Source: JAGMDK01 sp023128695
Lineage (GTDB): Bacteria > Planctomycetota > Phycisphaerae > UBA1845 > Fen-1342
NCBI GenBank assembly: GCA_030628805.1
Contig: DAOVQG010000081.1
Span: 1 to 15,672, forward strand
Length of the DNA: 15,672 nucleotides
Direction of reading: 5' to 3'
Below the pieces are notes generated by a model that saw nothing but the letters and a program-made list of their open reading frames with translations, had not been told where the DNA came from and made no database searches. Positions within the stretch are counted from its first letter, which is position 1. The number at the start of each line of letters is the position of its first letter. A program made the position numbers and the translations under genes. Shown here in pieces: positions 14,191-15,672 of this stretch.

Positions 14191-15441
14191 ATGTTTACCC
14201 GGACCTTGGCCCTGCGAATAACACTCGGAGTTGTGCTGACGGGCGTCGTCCTGCCCGCGCTGGCGGAAGAAGAGAAGCCGGAACGACGAAGCTTCAGCAG
14301 CATGCTCAATGTTGACGCGCTGATCGACAACTACGCCCGGCTCCTGGCACGCAAATACGACCTGACCGAAGAGCAGGACGTCTTTACTCAGGAATACTTG
14401 CGACAGAGGACGCACGAGTTCCTCGATCAGCATCGCGACGGGCTGTTCGCGCTCGTGGACCAAATGTTCGAGGCGCGTGGCGGCGGCGAGATATCGCAGG
14501 AGGAGTTGATCGACTGGGGCAAATGCGCTATGCCGCTGTTTGAACAAGCGAAAGTGCTGATCATCGAAGGGAACAATGAATGGCGTGACATCCTCACCGA
14601 GGAGCAGCGCGAGATCCACGATGCGGACCTGAAATTGATGTTTGAGGGCTTTAACACCACACAGGAGAAGCTGCATCGGATTGTCAAGGGGGAGATGACG
14701 GTCGAGGAGTTTCGCAACCCCAGCCGCCCGCCTCGTAGAGCCAAGGAGAAACCTATTTCCCCTCCGCCGTCGAGAGAGGGGGTGACGCCCGCGACCCCGG
14801 AGAAACCGGAGCAATTGCCGCCGCCCCGCCCGCACTCGGTGACCAATCGGAAGTCTCCTGAAGAAACCACTCGCGAGGAAGCGCTCAGGAAGCTCGATGA
14901 AATCCGGAGGCGCGGCGGTAGGTCCGCCCCGTCGCCGCGGTCGACCGGCGTGGATACCAGGTCGCCGGGCCCGCGCGGCAGGTCGACGGGCGTGAAGGGG
15001 AGCACGGATTTCGAGAGCGAGTGGGAAAAGTATGTGCGCGTGTTCATCGAGAAATACCGGCTCAACGACGCCCAGACACAAAAGGCGCATTCGATCCTGA
15101 AGGAGTGCCAGGAGCAGGCGGCCAGCCATATGGCCAAGCGCAAGTCCCAAATCGAGGACTTGGACAAGAAAATCAAAGCGCACACCGGCGACAAGAAAAA
15201 AGCCAAAGAATTGGCCAAACTCACTGATCTGCGAGCCAAGCTGCTCGAGCCGATCGGCCGAATTTTCGAGCGGCGGCTTAAGCCGAGCTTGGAAAAATTA
15301 CCCACGCGGGCTCAACGCCAAGCCGCGCAGAAGGCCGGCAGACCTAGTGGCCCACGTTCTGGGAAAACCACTAAGTCCAGACCCAGGTCGGGAAGACCGG
15401 CGCCGCCGCCCAAAAAGCCCGATAAGCCGACGAAGGAGTAG
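14191..15441 (+). CDS. Secreted helical protein with LTxxQ-like modules and Pro/basic low-complexity segments
   Basis: The start is the ATG at 14191, with AGGAG 8 nt upstream; a 20-codon longer frame lacks a signal-peptide-like start. Residues 1-25 (MFTRTLALRI...LPALA) form a signal peptide with likely cleavage before EEE. The first helical module (about 35-175) contains YDLTEEQ (56-62) and DILTEEQREI (133-142). These recall the LTxxQ motif of Spy/CpxP-type periplasmic proteins, a resemblance seen by eye rather than a family assignment. A Pro/Arg/Ser-rich linker spans about 176-265. A second helical module (about 275-370) holds YRLNDAQ (289-295) and a long charged probable coiled coil. A Lys/Arg/Pro-rich tail (about 370-416) ends DKPTKE. 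No enzymatic motif is seen. It is probably periplasmic or cell-envelope associated, and possibly polyanion-binding through its basic tail, which is inference. Confidence 0.75.
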   Translation: MFTRTLALRITLGVVLTGVVLPALAEEEKPERRSFSSMLNVDALIDNYARLLARKYDLTEEQDVFTQEYLRQRTHEFLDQHRDGLFALVDQMFEARGGGEISQEELIDWGKCAMPLFEQAKVLIIEGNNEWRDILTEEQREIHDADLKLMFEGFNTTQEKLHRIVKGEMTVEEFRNPSRPPRRAKEKPISPPPSREGVTPATPEKPEQLPPPRPHSVTNRKSPEETTREEALRKLDEIRRRGGRSAPSPRSTGVDTRSPGPRGRSTGVKGSTDFESEWEKYVRVFIEKYRLNDAQTQKAHSILKECQEQAASHMAKRKSQIEDLDKKIKAHTGDKKKAKELAKLTDLRAKLLEPIGRIFERRLKPSLEKLPTRAQRQAAQKAGRPSGPRSGKTTKSRPRSGRPAPPPKKPDKPTKE

Positions 15442-15480
15442 TACCCGAGTGCTCTGTCAACACCAAACGTGCGGTTGGTC

Positions 15481-15672
15481 TGGGAGGGCGAGGCTCCTGC
15501 CGAGCCGTGCCCCAGAGGAAATCGAGCGTGCGGGTTGGCCTGGGAGGGCGAGGCTCCTGCCGAGCCGTGCCCCAGAGGAAATCGAACGTGCGGGTTGGCC
15601 TGGGAGGGCGAGGCTCCTGCCGAGCCGTGCCCCAGAGGAAATCGAACGTGCGGCTCGGCAGGAGCCTCGCCC
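15481..15672. repeat. 60-bp tandem repeat array containing WEGEAPAEP-type unit
   Basis: Units of exactly 60 bp lie at 15481-15540, 15541-15600 and 15601-15660. The first two differ at one visible position (G versus A at 15525/15585); the third diverges in its last nine bases. Each begins TGGGAGGGCGAGGCTCCTGC, which reads W-E-G-E-A-P-A-E-P in one frame. At the right edge 15651-15672 is the perfect reverse complement of 15606-15627, giving a 22-bp stem that may extend beyond the window. 15461-15480 is a degenerate copy of the end of the unit. This family is frequent in planctomycete intergenic DNA, to my knowledge. The array is cut by the window end. Confidence 0.9.

Noticed and set aside
15481..15672. 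Possible CRISPR array because of regular 60-bp spacing
   Set aside because: The sequences between the conserved cores are themselves nearly identical, so there are no unique spacers, and no cas genes are nearby.

Overview
The window looks like a chromosomal segment of a high-GC planctomycete, probably a Phycisphaerae-like or related environmental lineage. The indicators are two very large secreted proteins ending in paired EF-hand 'GC-type' dockerin modules, Cys-rich 'ACC..DG.C' repeats and 'NGIPDECD' repeats, which are typical of planctomycete exported proteins. A third indicator is the dispersed GC-rich repeat whose translation reads WEGEAPAEP. The assignment rests on recalled family patterns; no search was run.

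Layout. Positions 1-138 hold a short terminal-inverted-repeat element, with what looks like the end of a second copy at the left edge. A 51-residue membrane protein (134-289, -) ends inside this element and is divergent from a metallo-beta-lactamase-fold hydrolase (334-1173, +). After a repeat-rich intergenic stretch with a CAGAG-type inverted repeat, a GC-rich hairpin and a bidirectional terminator comes a 1431-residue secreted M1-type metallopeptidase (1514-5809, -). It carries a glycine-rich N-terminal region, seven HAF-type repeats and a C-terminal dockerin. After about 620 bp without a convincing gene and a terminator comes a second secreted dockerin protein (6530-9493, -) with two families of Cys-rich tandem repeats and a planctomycete-type domain. 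Next is an RND/MMPL-family membrane transporter (9830-12559, +), then a tandem ACT-domain protein (12755-13180, -), a HAD phosphatase (13412-14062, -) and a secreted helical LTxxQ-like protein (14191-15441, +). Two arrays of the WEGEAPAEP-type repeat lie at 12615-12725 and 15481-15672.

How the genes relate. The two large secreted proteins share a near-homologous dockerin tail and are probably exported and attached to a common surface partner encoded elsewhere. They are separate transcription units, each with its own Shine-Dalgarno and terminator. The other genes do not form an obvious pathway. I see no CRISPR array, phage, toxin-antitoxin pair, defence island, tRNA or rRNA. The most notable items are the domain architecture of the two dockerin proteins and the density of dispersed inverted and tandem repeats in the intergenic gaps.
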